Below are positions 54,335 through 63,194 of a stretch of DNA of 64,000 bases, piece after piece (the stretch's first letter is position 1; the number at the start of each line of letters is the position of its first letter). The position numbers and the translations under genes are program-made. The DNA lies in NCBI RefSeq assembly GCF_017086465.1, contig NZ_CP070961.1, positions 2,542,001 through 2,606,000 on the forward strand, read 5' to 3'. Source of the stretch: Nocardioides sp. zg-1228 (GTDB taxonomy: Bacteria > Actinomycetota > Actinomycetes > Propionibacteriales > Nocardioidaceae). The notes beneath the pieces are model-generated. The model worked only from the letters and a program-made list of their open reading frames with translations, searched no databases and was not told where the DNA came from.

Positions 54335-55503
54335 ATCCGGCGCCGGACCTGCTTGGTCAGCACCACGGCTCCCGGCGGGGAGGGACGATCCGCACGCAGC
54401 CGGAAGCCGGCCTTCTTGTACATCCGGAGGTTGTCGGTCGAGCCCGCCCCCGTGAACAGCACGTAGGTCGTCGCGTCGGGCGGCGCGAGCCCCTCGACGA
54501 GCTCGAGGAGCGCGCGGCCCAGCCCGCGGCCCTGCAGGTCGGGGGCGACCATGATCCGGCCGATGTCCCACTCGCCGTGGGAGTCGAGGCGACCCCGCAC
54601 GGCGCCCACCAGGCGGCCCGAGGAGGGCTCGCGGGCCACCATGACGGTCCACTCCCCCAGCCCGCGGCGTACGTCGTCGAGCGACTCGCGCAGCGCCGGG
54701 ATCTCGACCCCGGGGTTGGCCTCGAGCTCCTGGAGCCAGCAGGCCCGCTGGAGCGTGTAGAGCTCGCCGGCGTCAGCGGGCACGGCCGGGCGTACGTCGA
54801 GCTCGCCCAGCGCGCCGACGAGCGCGTCGGCCCGCAGCAGGTCGGGCCGACGCTCGGCGGTGCGGTGGACGGCCTGCTCGCGGCGCCACGCCTCGATCCG
54901 GGCGTGGTCGCCCGAGAGCAGCACCTCCGGGACCTCGCGTCCCTGCCAGGACGCGGGCTTGGTGTAGACGGGGTACTCCAGGAGCCCGTCGGCGTGCGAC
55001 TCCTCGACGAGCGACTCGGCGTTGCCCATGAAGCCTGGCAGCAGCCGCACGACCGCCTCGGTGATGGCCAGCGCGGCCACCTCTCCCCCGTTGAGGACGT
55101 AGTCCCCGAGGGAGACTTCGCGCACCGTGCCCACGGTCGCGGCGTGCTCGATGACCCGCTGGTCGATGCCCTCGTAGCGTCCGCACGCGAAGACCAGGTG
55201 CTCGTGCCCGCTCAGCTCGTGGGCCAGCGCCTGGGTGAACGGCTCGCCGCTGGGCGTCGTGAAGACGATCGTCGCCCCCGCCGCCACGGCGTCCAGCGCC
55301 CGTCCCCACGGCTCCGGCTTCATGACCATCCCGGCGCCGCCGCCGTAGGGGGTGTCGTCGACGGTGCGGTGCCGGTCGGTGGTCCACTGCCGCAGGTCGT
55401 GGACCGCGACGTCGAGCAGGCCGCGGTCCTGGGCCTTGCCCGGCAGGCTCAGCCCGAGCGGGGCGAGGTAGTCGGGGAAGATCGTGACGACGTCGATCCT
55501 CAC
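54325..55503 (-). CDS. trmD: TrmD tRNA(m1G37) methyltransferase fused to a GNAT domain
   Basis: The first 238 residues or so are a complete Trm[43 protein letters not shown] and the trefoil-knot [20 protein letters not shown], ending in the RRPDLL helix. A GNAT acetyltransferase follows without a stop (about 240-392): [41 protein letters not shown] and [11 protein letters not shown]. TrmD alone is about 240-260 residues. The GTG start overlaps rimM (GTGA). The acceptor of the GNAT part is unknown. Confidence 0.95.
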   Translation of the reverse strand: MRIDVVTIFPDYLAPLGLSLPGKAQDRGLLDVAVHDLRQWTTDRHRTVDDTPYGGGAGMVMKPEPWGRALDAVAAGATIVFTTPSGEPFTQALAHELSGHEHLVFACGRYEGIDQRVIEHAATVGTVREVSLGDYVLNGGEVAALAITEAVVRLLPGFMGNAESLVEESHADGLLEYPVYTKPASWQGREVPEVLLSGDHARIEAWRREQAVHRTAERRPDLLRADALVGALGELDVRPAVPADAGELYTLQRACWLQELEANPGVEIPALRESLDDVRRGLGEWTVMVAREPSSGRLVGAVRGRLDSHGEWDIGRIMVAPDLQGRGLGRALLELVEGLAPPDATTYVLFTGAGSTDNLRMYKKAGFRLRADRPSPPGAVVLTKQVRRRISR

Positions 55504-56105
55504 GACTCGTCCCCGTCGGTGACCTCGTCGGGGACCTCGTCGGGGACCTCGTCGGGGAACGGTGAGACCAGACCGGGGCGGTCGGCGACGACGACCCGGC
55601 CGGCAGCGAGGTCGACCTCGGGCACCAGCGCGGACACGAACGGCACGAGCGTGTCGCGGCCGGCGGGCGTGCGGACCGTCAGCAGGTCCTGGGCGGAGCC
55701 GCGCACGAGCGCCGTGACGGTGCCGAGCGGGCTCCCGTCGACGTCGACCACGTCGAGTCCCACGAGCTGGTGGTCGTAGAACTCGTCGGGGTCCTCGGGG
55801 GTCTCGTCGCGGCCGATGGTGGCGTGGAGGACCGTGCCCCGCACGGCCTCGGCGGCGTTGCGGTCGGCGAGCTCCTCAAAGGTCACGAGGAGGGTGCTCT
55901 GGTGCCAGCGGGCGCGGGCGACGGTCAGGCTGCCGGGGCGCCGGTCGGCACCGGCCGGGGCCTCCGCGCGCAGGGTCGCCCCCGGGGCGAAGCGACGGTC
56001 GGGCTCGTCGGTGCGTACGTCGAGGGTGACCTCGCCGCGGATCCCGTGGGGCTTGCCGATGCGCCCGACCACGACCTCGACATCGCCAGCGTTGTCCTCG
56101 TTCAC
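55500..56105 (-). CDS. rimM: Ribosome maturation factor RimM
   Basis: 30S assembly factor that binds S19. The 201 residues show [21 protein letters not shown], the PRC-barrel segment [15 protein letters not shown], and a C-terminal acidic run with the PDEV unit repeated three times. The GTG start follows TAGCCT by six bases, and a terminator-like hairpin separates it from khpA. Confidence 0.95.
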   Translation of the reverse strand: MNEDNAGDVEVVVGRIGKPHGIRGEVTLDVRTDEPDRRFAPGATLRAEAPAGADRRPGSLTVARARWHQSTLLVTFEELADRNAAEAVRGTVLHATIGRDETPEDPDEFYDHQLVGLDVVDVDGSPLGTVTALVRGSAQDLLTVRTPAGRDTLVPFVSALVPEVDLAAGRVVVADRPGLVSPFPDEVPDEVPDEVTDGDES

Positions 56106-56117
56106 GCGCCGAGGCTA
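56106..56117 (-). promoter_or_regulatory. Leaderless -10 box of rimM
   Basis: TAGCCT-N6-GTG on the minus strand, right after a terminator-like hairpin. Confidence 0.5.
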
Positions 56118-56147
56118 TCGCCGCCCGGGCGATCCCCGGGAAATGCC

Positions 56148-56183
56148 GGACGGGCACCACCCCCGCTGGGATGGTGCCCGTCC
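56148..56183 (-). terminator. Terminator after khpA
   Basis: GGACGGGCACCA (56148-56159) pairs perfectly with TGGTGCCCGTCC (56172-56183), a 12-bp stem with a 12-base loop, 18 bases after the khpA stop. Together with the rimM -10 box it splits rpsP-khpA from rimM-trmD. Confidence 0.8.
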
Positions 56184-56200
56184 GTGAGGCTGTCGGTCGC

Positions 56201-56443
56201 TCAGCGGCGCCGGTCGGTGTCGACGAAGTCGACCCGCGCGCCGCCCCGACCCGCGAGGGCCGAGACGACGGTGCGGAAGGCGGTCGCGGTGCGGCCGTTG
56301 CGGCCGATCACCTTGCCGAGGTCGTCGGGGTGGACCCGGACCTCGAGGATGGAGCCGCGACGCAGCTGCTTGTCGCGGACGACGACATCGTCGGGGTGGT
56401 CGACGATGCCCCGCACCAGGTGCTCGAGCGCCTCGGCGAGCAC
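56201..56443 (-). CDS. khpA: KH-domain RNA-binding protein KhpA
   Basis: An 80-residue single KH domain with the GxxG loop in VIGRNGRTATAFRTVVSAL. Homologues (YlqC/KhpA) bind small RNAs and influence cell division and translation. Gene order rpsP-khpA-rimM-trmD is conserved. It starts two bases after the rpsP stop. Confidence 0.94.
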   Translation of the reverse strand: MLAEALEHLVRGIVDHPDDVVVRDKQLRRGSILEVRVHPDDLGKVIGRNGRTATAFRTVVSALAGRGGARVDFVDTDRRR

Positions 56444-56445
56444 GA

Positions 56446-56994
56446 TCAGGCCTGCTTGTCCGCGGCCGAGACGTTCTCGAGGTCGGCGTTGGCGTCCGCA
56501 GCGCCCTCGGGCGTCTCGGAGGCCGGCACCTCGGCGGGCGCCTCGGCCTTGTCGGACTTGGCGTCGGACTTGGCGTCGGACTTGGCGTCAGCCTTGTCGT
56601 CAGCCTTCTCGGCCTTCTTCTTCGAGGTCACCGCGCCGCCCTTGGACTCGGCGGAGACCTCCTTGAGGGCCTCGTTGAAGATGTCGAGCTTGGAACGCTT
56701 GGGCTCCTTGACCCGGAGGGTCCCCTCGGTGCCCGGCTGACCCTTGAACTTCTGCCAGTCACCGGTGATCTTCAGGATCGCCTCGACGGCCTCGGAGGGC
56801 TGTGCGCCCACGCCGAGCCAGTACTGCGCCCGGTCGGAGACGACGTCGATGTAGGACGGGTCCTCCTTCGGGTGGTACTTGCCGATCTCCTCGAGGACCT
56901 TGCCGTCGCGCTTCTTGCGCGAGTCGACGACGACGATGCGGTACTGCGGCACCCGGATCTTGCCCAGGCGCTTCAAGCGAATCTTGACGGCCAC
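56446..56994 (-). CDS. rpsP: 30S ribosomal protein S16
   Basis: S16 stabilises the 16S 5' domain. The core is residues 1-85 ([37 protein letters not shown]). The remaining 95 residues are a Lys/Asp/Ala/Ser-rich tail with DAKS repeated; total 182 versus 80-90 in most bacteria. The GTG start has GAGGAGA twelve bases upstream. First gene of the rpsP-khpA unit. Confidence 0.95.
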   Translation of the reverse strand: MAVKIRLKRLGKIRVPQYRIVVVDSRKKRDGKVLEEIGKYHPKEDPSYIDVVSDRAQYWLGVGAQPSEAVEAILKITGDWQKFKGQPGTEGTLRVKEPKRSKLDIFNEALKEVSAESKGGAVTSKKKAEKADDKADAKSDAKSDAKSDKAEAPAEVPASETPEGAADANADLENVSAADKQA

Positions 56995-57122
56995 GTTTGT
57001 GGTGTCTCCTCAGAAATTGTCGTGGGTGAGGGACCGTTGCCAGGTGGGGTCACCGGTGCGGGTCACTCGAAGGGCGCTGCGTGCTCGGAGAGAGGGTCCG
57101 GGCACGCAGGACACAACGACTG

Positions 57123-57152
57123 ATTCTGCCAGAGGCGACGCACGACGACCAA
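57123..57152 (-). promoter_or_regulatory. Candidate rpsP promoter
   Basis: TTGGTC (57147-57152), 18 bases, CAGAAT (57123-57128) on the minus strand, leaving a leader of about 120 bases. Confidence 0.45.
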
Positions 57153-57163
57153 TCCGCCCTCGA

Positions 57164-58411
57164 TCAGCAGTCGGTGGGCTCCTCGACGTTGACGCACGTG
57201 TCGTCCCCCTCGTCGCCGTAGGCCGTGTCGACACCGTCCCCACCGTCGATGTGGTCGTCGCCCCGGGTGCCCCACACGCGGTCGTCGCCGGCGCCCATCA
57301 CGGCATGGAGCGGGATCGATCCCCGCGGGGCCACGTCGAGGGTCTCGTCGGCCGCACCGCCGAGGAAGTCGATCCTGAAGCCGGGGTCGAGCACGAGCCT
57401 GCGGATGCCGGCGATCCGGGCGTCGACAGGCCCCCCGGCGAGGGTGAGCGTGAGCAGGCCGGCCGGGACGTCGACACGGATCGGCAGGCCTGCCTGCGTG
57501 GCGTCCAGCGGCCCCGGGTCCAGGGACAGGTGGTTCTCCGCGCCGGGCCCCAGGTCGTACGACGCCCCGGGCCGGTCGGTGGCCGGGGCGACGACCGTGT
57601 CGCTGGCCGGGCCCGTCTCGAGCGTGACCGGGCCCCGGCCGCGGAGGGTGACGTCGTCCGCGCCCCTGCCCGTGGTGATCCGGTCCGCACCGGACGCGGC
57701 CCGTACGACATCTGCTCCCCTGCCCGTGTCGACCACGTCGTCGTCGGACAGCGACGTACGGCCCTCGCGGTAGAAGTCCGCGCCGCCGAGCAGCACCACC
57801 GTGTCGTCGCCGGGGCCGGCGTCGACGTCGTCGGCCCCCTCCGTCCCCCGGATGGTGTCGTCGCCCGCCCCGGTGCGCACCGACAGGCGGGGCACGCGCC
57901 GGAAGACGTCCTCGCCCTGGCCGGTCGCGGTGCCGACAGCGAGGTCGACGACCACCGCTCCCGGCGCCGAGCGGAACTCGACCCGGTCGCGGACGAGGTC
58001 CTCGGCCGCCGGAGTGGCAGGACCGACGTCGAGCACGTCGTCGCCGGCGCCGCCGTCGAGCACGTCGCCGAAGACGTGGACCCCGCCCCGGTCGGCGCGC
58101 CAGTCGTTGCCCTCTCCGAGCAGCCGGTCGTCCCCGGAGCCGCCCTGGATCACGTCACCGCCGGGGCCGCCGCAGACGAGGTCGTCGCCTCCGCGGGCGT
58201 CGATGTGGTCGCGCCCGGCGAGGGCGACGATGACGTCGGCGCGCGGGGTGCCGACCAGCCGGTCGGCACCCGCGGTGCCGACGATCGTCGCGACCCGGCC
58301 TGCGCACCGGGGCGCGGCGGCGGACGGCGTCGACCCGGCCGGCGCGACCGGCACCAGGAGGCTCGCGACGGCGAGCGTCACGACCGCTCCCCTACCTGAC
58401 GTACGACGCAT
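57164..58411 (-). CDS. Secreted calcium-binding (RTX-like) repeat protein
   Basis: A 415-residue protein with a signal peptide (VVTLAVASLLVPVAPAGS) and several hemolysin-type nonapeptides: GGDDLVCGGPGGDVIQGGSG, GGAGDDVLDVG, GAGDDTIRGTEGADDV, GAGDDRVWGTRGDDHIDGGD. The RTX turns bind calcium outside the cell. Between the repeats are beta-rich segments. No type I secretion genes are nearby; the N-terminal signal suggests Sec export. Cys residues near the end (DDTCVN, PTDC) may form a disulphide. Function unknown. Confidence 0.85.
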   Translation of the reverse strand: MRRTSGRGAVVTLAVASLLVPVAPAGSTPSAAAPRCAGRVATIVGTAGADRLVGTPRADVIVALAGRDHIDARGGDDLVCGGPGGDVIQGGSGDDRLLGEGNDWRADRGGVHVFGDVLDGGAGDDVLDVGPATPAAEDLVRDRVEFRSAPGAVVVDLAVGTATGQGEDVFRRVPRLSVRTGAGDDTIRGTEGADDVDAGPGDDTVVLLGGADFYREGRTSLSDDDVVDTGRGADVVRAASGADRITTGRGADDVTLRGRGPVTLETGPASDTVVAPATDRPGASYDLGPGAENHLSLDPGPLDATQAGLPIRVDVPAGLLTLTLAGGPVDARIAGIRRLVLDPGFRIDFLGGAADETLDVAPRGSIPLHAVMGAGDDRVWGTRGDDHIDGGDGVDTAYGDEGDDTCVNVEEPTDC

Positions 58412-58441
58412 CCCTGACCCCCCGATCCGGTGGCGCCGACC

Positions 58442-59095
58442 CTAGTCGTCCAGACCGATGAAGGCACGCACTGCGTCGGCGCCGGTGACGCGGATCGGCT
58501 CGGCGCCCCGGACGAATGTCTCGGGCGTCAGCACCAGTCCCTGGTTGAGCGCGAGCTCGCCCTCGCGGCGCTTGATCCGGCTCACCGCGGTGGGCCGGTA
58601 GCCGACCTTGCGCGAGACGCCCAGCGAGGCGGGGTTGTCGAGGAACGCCGCGGAGGTGATCTCCTCGAACCCGAGGTGGTCGAAGAGCAGGGCGCACATC
58701 GCCTGCCGCATGGCGGTGCCCAGGCCGCGACCCTGGTGCTCGCGCCCCAGCCACGAGCCGGTCTCACCGGTCCGGGTCACCGGGAAGTGCTTCGCGGCGA
58801 CGCCCTGGCAGCCGATCACCCGGCCGTCGAGCAGCACGGCGAGGTCGAGGCAGAAGTCGTCCGGGGAGAACGTCGCCCGCTTGCCCCAGTGGTAGGCGGC
58901 GGTGTTGCGGGCCAGCCGGCCCGGAGGGGCGGCCGTCCACGGGAAGTAGAACGGCATCTCCTCGGGGTCGTGGATGCCGGCCTCGGCGAGGTCGCACACC
59001 TCGAGGATCAGCTCGTCGGTGAGTCCGCGCAGCTCGAGCGGGCCGGCCACCACGTGGAGGCCGAGGGGCGGGAAGAGGTCGACGAGGGTGCTCAC
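58442..59095 (-). CDS. GNAT family N-acetyltransferase (RimJ/RimL-like)
   Basis: A 217-residue acetyltransferase: ADPELRG-like ELRGLTDELILEVCDLAEAG, GSWLGREHQGRGLGTAMRQAM as acetyl-CoA motif A, and SAAFLDNPASLGVSRKVGY as motif B. The pattern resembles acetyltransferases that modify ribosomal-protein or amino-acid-like amines; the substrate is unknown. The GTG at 59095 has GAGGA eight bases upstream. It is divergent from the VanW gene. Confidence 0.85.
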   Translation of the reverse strand: MSTLVDLFPPLGLHVVAGPLELRGLTDELILEVCDLAEAGIHDPEEMPFYFPWTAAPPGRLARNTAAYHWGKRATFSPDDFCLDLAVLLDGRVIGCQGVAAKHFPVTRTGETGSWLGREHQGRGLGTAMRQAMCALLFDHLGFEEITSAAFLDNPASLGVSRKVGYRPTAVSRIKRREGELALNQGLVLTPETFVRGAEPIRVTGADAVRAFIGLDD

Positions 59096-59177
59096 GAGCC
59101 CGATCCTCGCCGAGCCGTCGCGGCGGGCACAAACCAGTTCCCGGCAACCTCCTCGCCCCCTGGTGCGTCTACCTGGC

Positions 59178-60077
59178 ATGACCAGCGCGCACGCCGGGCA
59201 CCTGCAGCCGCCCGAGCCGCTCGACCTCCCCGCGCGGTTGACCGCTCCCCCACGCCTGACGCAGCGTCACCCGTGGCTGCTTCCCGCCGCGATGGCGGTG
59301 CACCGCGCCCGCCGGCGTACGCACTGGGTGCGGGACGCGTGGTCGGGCCGGGTCGTGTGGGCGCGCACGCGCGACGCGGTCGACCTGCCGGTGCGGCTCG
59401 AGCAGCACGGGTCGCTGCTGCTGCGCGAGCTCGACCCCGACCAGATGCACCTGCAGCACAACAAGGTGACCAACCTCCGGCTCGCGGCCGAGCGGATGGA
59501 CGGGACGCTCATCCGACCCGGCGAGAGCGTGTCGTTCAACCGCGTCGTGGGCAACTGCACCCGCCGCAAGGGGTACGTCGACGGGATGCGGCTGTCGAAC
59601 GGCGCGGCCGAGGCAGGCGTCGGTGGCGGGATCTGCCAGCTGGCCAACCTCGTGCACTGGATGGTGCTGCACTCGCCGCTGACCGTCGTGGAGCGCTCGG
59701 AGCACTCCTTCGACCCGTTCCCCGACCGCGGGCGGGTGCTGCCGTGGGGCGTGGGGTGCTCGATCGTCTACAACTACGTCGACCTCGTGGTGCGCAACGA
59801 CACGGCGTACACCTTCCAGCTCCGGACGTGGGTCGGCGAGCGCTTCCTGCACGGCCAGCTGCGCGCCGACGAGCGCCCGGACCACTCCTACCGGGTCGAG
59901 GCCCGGCACGAGCAGTTCCTGCGCCGCGACGGCGACGTGTTCCGCCGCAACCAGATCTGGCGCCGGGTCATCGACCGCCGCACCGGCGAGCAGGTCGGCG
60001 AGGAGCTGGTCAAGCGCAACTGCGCGCTCGTGGTCTACGAGCCCGGCCCGGACGTGCAGGTCATCGACCTGGACTGA
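59178..60077 (+). CDS. VanW family protein
   Basis: A 299-residue protein with the VanW core: PGESVSFNRVVGNCTRRKGY, GVGGGICQLANLVHWMVLHS and SEHSFDPFPDRGRVLPWGVGCSIVYNY. VanW was named from vancomycin-resistance clusters but its role is unknown; no resistance genes are near. No signal peptide is visible. Its last 17 bases overlap the convergent amidohydrolase gene. Confidence 0.88.
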   Translation: MTSAHAGHLQPPEPLDLPARLTAPPRLTQRHPWLLPAAMAVHRARRRTHWVRDAWSGRVVWARTRDAVDLPVRLEQHGSLLLRELDPDQMHLQHNKVTNLRLAAERMDGTLIRPGESVSFNRVVGNCTRRKGYVDGMRLSNGAAEAGVGGGICQLANLVHWMVLHSPLTVVERSEHSFDPFPDRGRVLPWGVGCSIVYNYVDLVVRNDTAYTFQLRTWVGERFLHGQLRADERPDHSYRVEARHEQFLRRDGDVFRRNQIWRRVIDRRTGEQVGEELVKRNCALVVYEPGPDVQVIDLD

Positions 60078-61158
60078 CCAGCGCGCCGCGGAGCACGACC
60101 GCGGTCGGGGTGCGGAGCACCGACAGGTCCTCGACCGGGTTGCGGTCGTAGACGACGAAGTCGGCCGACGCGCCCTCGACGAGGCCGTCGACCCCGAGCC
60201 ACTCCCGGGCGCTCCAGCTCGCCGCACCCAGCGCGTCGTGGGCGGGCATCCCGATGCGCACGAGGGCCTCGACCTCGCCGGCGATGTTGCCGTGGCGGCT
60301 GATGCCACCGCCGTCGGAGCCGGCGTAGATCGGCACGCCCGCCTCCCAGGCCGCCATGATCGTCGCGGGCATCCGGGCGTAGAGGTCGGTCATCGTCGCG
60401 GCGTAGGCGGGGAACCTCTCCTGCCCGGCCGCCGCGTGCTGGGGGAACTTGTCGAGCTGCATGACGGTCGGCACCAGCCGGGTGCCGTGCTCGACCATCG
60501 CGTCGATCAGGTCCTCGGTGAGCCCGGTGCCGTGCTCGATGCAGTCGATCCCCGCCTCGATCAGGCCGGGCAGGACGCCGTGGCCGAAGCAGTGGGCGGT
60601 CACCTTGGCGCCCTCGGCGTGCGCGGCGGCGATCGCGTCGGCGAAGGCCTCCGCGGGGAACGACGGCGCCAGGTCGCCCTCCTCGCGGGAGATCCAGTCG
60701 CCGACGAGCTTGATCCAGCCGTCGCCGTTGCGGGCCTCCTGGGCGGCGTAGGTCGCCAGCTCGGCGGGCTCGACCTCGTGGGCGTAGCCGCGGATGTAGC
60801 GCCGGGTCGCCGCGATGTGGCGCCCGCACCGGATCAGGCGGGGCAGGTCGTCGCGGTCGTGGATCCAGCGGGTGTCGGAGGCCGAGCCGGCGTCGCGGAT
60901 GAGCAGCGCCCCGGCGTCGCGGTCGGCGATCGCCTGCTGCTCGGTGGCCTCGTCGTCGGTGGCACCGAAGTCGTCGAGCCCGAGGTGGCAGTGGGCGTCG
61001 ACCAGGCCCGGCACGATCCAGCCCTCGGCGACCGTGTCGGCACCGGCCTGCGGCTCGAACGTGATCCGTCCGTCCACGACGTAGAGGTCGGTCGGCTCGC
61101 CGTCGGGGAGGACGGGGCCGCGGAAGCGCTGCGCAGGCTCGGCTCGATGGGATGGCAT
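60061..61158 (-). CDS. Metal-dependent amidohydrolase
   Basis: A 365-residue amidohydrolase of the prolidase/imidazolonepropionase-like type. Metal ligands: DAHCHLG near residue 55, TAHCFGHG, IEHGTG, and Asp in YAGSDGGG. The N-terminal strand-rich part and C-terminal SADFVVYDRNP close the composite domain. Substrate unknown. The ATG follows TAGCCT by seven bases. It overlaps the VanW gene end on the other strand. Confidence 0.88.
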   Translation of the reverse strand: MPSHRAEPAQRFRGPVLPDGEPTDLYVVDGRITFEPQAGADTVAEGWIVPGLVDAHCHLGLDDFGATDDEATEQQAIADRDAGALLIRDAGSASDTRWIHDRDDLPRLIRCGRHIAATRRYIRGYAHEVEPAELATYAAQEARNGDGWIKLVGDWISREEGDLAPSFPAEAFADAIAAAHAEGAKVTAHCFGHGVLPGLIEAGIDCIEHGTGLTEDLIDAMVEHGTRLVPTVMQLDKFPQHAAAGQERFPAYAATMTDLYARMPATIMAAWEAGVPIYAGSDGGGISRHGNIAGEVEALVRIGMPAHDALGAASWSAREWLGVDGLVEGASADFVVYDRNPVEDLSVLRTPTAVVLRGALVSPGR

Positions 61159-61171
61159 GCGGCGGAGGCTA
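61159..61171 (-). promoter_or_regulatory. Leaderless -10 box of the amidohydrolase gene
   Basis: TAGCCT-N7-ATG on the minus strand, overlapping the last codons of the NYN-domain gene. Confidence 0.5.
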
Positions 61172-61528
61172 CAGCCGGTCGAGCAGCCACGACGGACTGA
61201 CCACCTGGGCGGGGGACACGTTGGCCGCCAGCGCCCGGTCGGCGGTCGCCACCGTCACCTGCGCGCCCGCCTCCGCGGCGCGTCGGGCCTGCTCGCGGAT
61301 CGCGGCGTCGCCGTCACGTGGCGCGTGGACGGTGCGTACGTGGGCGTCCCGGCCCGCGGGCACGCCGGCCTTGGCCTGGCCCTCCAGCACGAGGACGACC
61401 TCGTCGAAGGACGTGTCGGCGACCAGCAGCCGCTCGTGGAGCCGGCGCGCCGCCCCCGCACGGTCCTTCCACCAGCCGTCGGGCACGGACCCGACGACGT
61501 TGGCGCCGTCGACGACGAGGACCCTCAC
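61169..61528 (-). CDS. NYN/PIN-like domain protein
   Basis: A 119-residue protein: VRVLVVDGANVVGSVPDGWWKDR at the start, with Asp-Gly-Ala-Asn typical of NYN/PIN RNase folds, then VVLVLEGQAKAGVPA and VATADRALAANV. Probably a small nuclease or RNA-binding domain. GTG at 61528 overlaps the ffh stop (GTGA), which links it to the signal-recognition-particle gene. Confidence 0.8.
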   Translation of the reverse strand: MRVLVVDGANVVGSVPDGWWKDRAGAARRLHERLLVADTSFDEVVLVLEGQAKAGVPAGRDAHVRTVHAPRDGDAAIREQARRAAEAGAQVTVATADRALAANVSPAQVVSPSWLLDRL

Positions 61529-63102
61529 TTGAGGAACTGCGAGAAGTCCTTGGGGAGGTTGAGCTGCTCGGCCGCCTTCTCGTAGTCGATGTCGGCGCCG
61601 TCGGGGTTGCCGAAGGGGTTGGCGCCCTTGTCGGCCGCGGCGGCCTTCTGCTGGGCCTTCTGCTGGGCGGCCTTGGCGGGGTTGCCCGAGACCCGCTTCT
61701 TGCCCTTCTTGCCCTTCGCCTGGGCCTGCCGCGCACCCGCGCGCTTGCCCCCGCCCAGCCCCGGCATGCCGGGCATCCCGGGCATCCCGGGCACGCCGCC
61801 CCCGCGGGCCATCTGCTCCATCATCTTGCGCGCCTCGAAGAAGCGGTCGACGAGCTGGTTGACGTCGGAGACCTGGCGCCCGGAGCCGGCGGCGATGCGG
61901 GCGCGGCGCGAGCCGTCGATGATCTTGGGGTTGTCGCGCTCGGCGGGCGTCATCGACTGGATGATCGCCTGGATGCGGTCGATCTCGCGCTCGTCGAAGT
62001 TCTCGAGCTGGTCGCGGAACTGCCCCATGCCGGGGAGCATCCCCATGATCTTGGTCATCGAGCCGAGCTTGCGGATCTGCATCATCTGCTGGAGGAAGTC
62101 CTCCAGCGTGAAGCCGCCCTTGGTGGCGAGCTTCTCGGCCGCCTTGAGCGACTGCTCGGAGTCGAAGGCCTTCTCGGCCTGCTCGATCAGGGTGAGCATG
62201 TCGCCCATGTCGAGGATGCGCGAGGCCATCCGGTCGGGGTGGAAGAGGTCGAAGTCGGTCATCTTCTCGCCGCTGGAGGCGAACATGACCGGCTTGCCGG
62301 TGATCGAGCGGATCGAGAGGGCCGCACCACCGCGGGCGTCGCCGTCGAGCTTGGTGAGCACCACGCCGTCGTAGCCGACGCCGTCGAGGAAGGCCTGCGC
62401 GGTGGTCACGGCGTCCTGGCCGATCATCGCGTCGACCACGAACAGCACCTCGTCGGGCTGCACGGCGTCGCGGATGTCGGCGGCCTGCCGCATGAGGGTC
62501 TCGTCGACACCGAGGCGGCCGGCCGTGTCGATGATGACGACGTCGTGCACCTTGCGCCGGGCCTCCTCGAGGGAGGCGCGGGCGACGTCGACCGGGTCGC
62601 CGGTGCCGTTGCCGGGCTCGGGGGCGAAGACGGGCACGCCGACCCGCTCGCCGTTGACCTGGAGCTGCTGGACCGCGTTGGGCCGCTGCAGGTCGGCCGC
62701 GACGAGCATGGGCGTCTTGCCCTGCTCCTTCAGCCACAGGGCGAGCTTGGCCGCCAGCGTGGTCTTGCCGGCGCCCTGGAGGCCGGCGAGCATGATGACG
62801 GTCGGCCCGCTCTTGGCGTAGCGCAGGCGGCGGGTCTCGCCGCCGAGGATCGTGACGAGCTCCTCGTGGACGATCTTGATGATCTGCTGGGCCGGGTTGA
62901 GCGCGCCGCTGACCTCCTCAGAGCGGGCGCGCTCCTTGACCGCGCCGACGAACTCCTTGACGACCGGCAGGGCGACGTCGGCCTCGAGCAGCGCGATGCG
63001 GATCTCGCGCGCGGTGGCGTCGATGTCGGCCTCGGAGAGCCGACCCTTGCCCCGCAGGTTCTTGAAGGTGTCGGCAAGGCGGTCGGAGAGTGTGGCGAAC
63101 AC
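61525..63102 (-). CDS. ffh: Signal recognition particle protein Ffh
   Basis: Targets nascent membrane proteins with 4.5S RNA. The 525 residues comprise N domain, G domain (G1 GLQGAGKT at 107-114, DTAGRLGVDE, TKLDGDARGG) and the Met-rich M domain (KIMGMLPGMGQF, MARGGGVPGMPGMPGMPGLG). An additional Lys/Ala/Gln-rich tail of 60 residues. The GTG start has GAGGGAC upstream; a TAGTCT box lies about 65 bases further (63168-63173). Confidence 0.97.
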   Translation of the reverse strand: MFATLSDRLADTFKNLRGKGRLSEADIDATAREIRIALLEADVALPVVKEFVGAVKERARSEEVSGALNPAQQIIKIVHEELVTILGGETRRLRYAKSGPTVIMLAGLQGAGKTTLAAKLALWLKEQGKTPMLVAADLQRPNAVQQLQVNGERVGVPVFAPEPGNGTGDPVDVARASLEEARRKVHDVVIIDTAGRLGVDETLMRQAADIRDAVQPDEVLFVVDAMIGQDAVTTAQAFLDGVGYDGVVLTKLDGDARGGAALSIRSITGKPVMFASSGEKMTDFDLFHPDRMASRILDMGDMLTLIEQAEKAFDSEQSLKAAEKLATKGGFTLEDFLQQMMQIRKLGSMTKIMGMLPGMGQFRDQLENFDEREIDRIQAIIQSMTPAERDNPKIIDGSRRARIAAGSGRQVSDVNQLVDRFFEARKMMEQMARGGGVPGMPGMPGMPGLGGGKRAGARQAQAKGKKGKKRVSGNPAKAAQQKAQQKAAAADKGANPFGNPDGADIDYEKAAEQLNLPKDFSQFLK

Positions 63103-63167
63103 GGTGTGGGTCTGTCCCTCGCATCGGGTGGTGGATCAGGGGCGGATCGGTGGTGGTACGACGCCCA

Positions 63168-63173
63168 AGACTA
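63168..63173 (-). promoter_or_regulatory. -10 box for ffh
   Basis: TAGTCT on the minus strand about 65 bases before the ffh start, in the 92-base gap to glnD. No clear -35. Confidence 0.35.
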
Positions 63174-63194
63174 GCCGCCGGACCCGCGCGAGGC

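Noticed and set aside
59178..60077. Vancomycin-resistance cluster
   Set aside because: VanW proteins occur widely without resistance genes, and no vanHAX or VanRS-like genes are nearby.
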